A DNA stretch of 21,159 bases from Pleurobrachia bachei. Lineage: Eukaryota; Ctenophora; Tentaculata; Cydippida; Pleurobrachiidae. A model generated the notes under the pieces. The model was not told where the DNA came from. It saw only the letters and a list, made by a program, of their open reading frames with translations, and ran no database searches. Position numbers and translations under genes: made by a program. The stretch is from NCBI GenBank assembly GCA_000695325.1, contig AVPN01000247.1, positions 3,287 to 24,445 of the forward strand, written 5' to 3'. Shown in pieces: positions 20,562-21,159 of this stretch (positions are counted from its first letter, which is position 1; each line of letters opens with the position of its first letter).

Positions 20562-20611
20562 TCTCTCTCTCTCTCTCTCTATCTATCTCTCTCTCAATCT
20601 ATCTCTCTCTC
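20562..20611. other. 50-bp strand switch inside a GA tract
   Basis: A purine (GA/GATA) tract changes to pure TC/TATC for exactly 50 bases and then returns to GA. D copy 1 has only GA here and lacks the extra length. Complementing the block in place would give a continuous GA/GATA tract. Because the sequence is simple, ordinary inversion is almost equally possible. Confidence 0.55.
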
Positions 20612-20644
<33 letters not shown>

Positions 20645-20649
20645 CGGGA

Positions 20650-21090
20650 GTGAATCTTGTTTTCAGACATCTTCCCAGCTCTTTTACAACGGAAATACTT
20701 TAGCAAGGTGCGATCAATAAACCAAGTGTTTGAAAAGAGAGAGAGGATCTATAGACTCTATGATAGAGGGGCAACAACTTCTAAAATAAATGTCGAAGTG
20801 CTCAATAGTAGCATTGGGGTAGCGTGCTATAGATCGAGAAAATGAGGGCTGACAGATCGAGTCGACAGAACATCAGCTATAGATCGAGAAAGTGACAGAG
20901 AGGGGACAGAACATCAGCCTGGTTGACTGATTGGGGCTGTACCAAGGAGATAGGGACTGATTGTTACAATCTAGATGTGACAGTTATAGGGAGTGGCTGC
21001 AAGCTCTTAGTAATATATATTGGACAAGCCATTCATCAATGTCAAAACCATATCCACTCATGATCCAATAGAACAGAGATTGAAAGATAG

Positions 21091-21159
<69 letters not shown>
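20650..21159. other. Right-end region, no recognised gene
   Basis: A plus-strand open frame (20657-20845) follows an acceptor-like TTGTTTTCAG but has no recognisable domain. Short direct repeats (CTATAGATCGAGAAA at about 20827 and 20877; GACAGAACATCAGC nearby) are present. Positions about 21094-21159 are a GA microsatellite running off the window. Confidence 0.6.

Larger units (their letters stand above)
19448..20649. repeat. Direct duplication D, copy 2
   Basis: Second copy, retaining E-boxes at 19483, 19600, 19632, 19720 and 19900. It differs by the complemented block 19511-19561, by a pyrimidine block in the GA tract near its right end, and by scattered substitutions and indels. Confidence 0.9.

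Overview
The window looks like a compact, intron-rich animal genome: spliced genes with short GT-AG introns (many 50-120 bp), all recognisable genes on the minus strand, small gaps between genes, and many GA/CT microsatellites. A non-bilaterian invertebrate such as a sponge would fit, but that is inference from compactness and gene content.

Layout, left to right, all genes on the minus strand. (1) 280-411: the first coding exon of ribulose-phosphate 3-epimerase (RPE), with the rest off the left edge. (2) 788-4731: CHMP7, the ESCRT-III adaptor of the nuclear envelope. As assembled it has 14 exons, an in-frame internal duplication of about 210 codons and a C-terminal tail of SPSR repeats. (3) 5616-8964: an 11-exon gene for a secreted protein of about 432 residues that I do not recognise. 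Its first four exons and upstream region are repeated at 9393-10800. (4) 13292 to about 18238: an AP-2 (TFAP2) transcription factor gene, recognised by its DNA-binding/helix-span-helix domain. Its 3' flank is repeated at 10797-11940. (5) 18302-20649: two abutting copies of a 1.1-1.2 kb E-box- and CCAAT-rich segment upstream of AP-2. (6) 20650-21159: nothing recognisable except a terminal GA tract.

The window holds four direct segmental duplications (A, B, C, D) of about 1.1-1.4 kb. The B and C copies form a nested arrangement, B1-s1-B2-C1-s2-C2. Both mosaic breaks fall at one TGTA point, as if an occupied and an empty allele had been assembled in series.

The most striking observation is within duplications A, B and D. 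In each pair a block of about 42-51 bp in one copy is the base-by-base complement of the other copy WITHOUT reversal (1617-1658 vs 2772-2813; 8972-9021 vs 10484-10533; 18365-18415 vs 19511-19561). An inversion would give the reverse complement, and no known DNA transaction gives a same-direction complement. A fourth block of exactly 50 bp (20562-20611) has the same look inside a GA tract. In CHMP7 the block replaces a conserved acidic helix with a hydrophobic stretch. The likeliest cause is a sequence-processing artefact, but the pattern is exact and recurrent and needs checking in raw reads.
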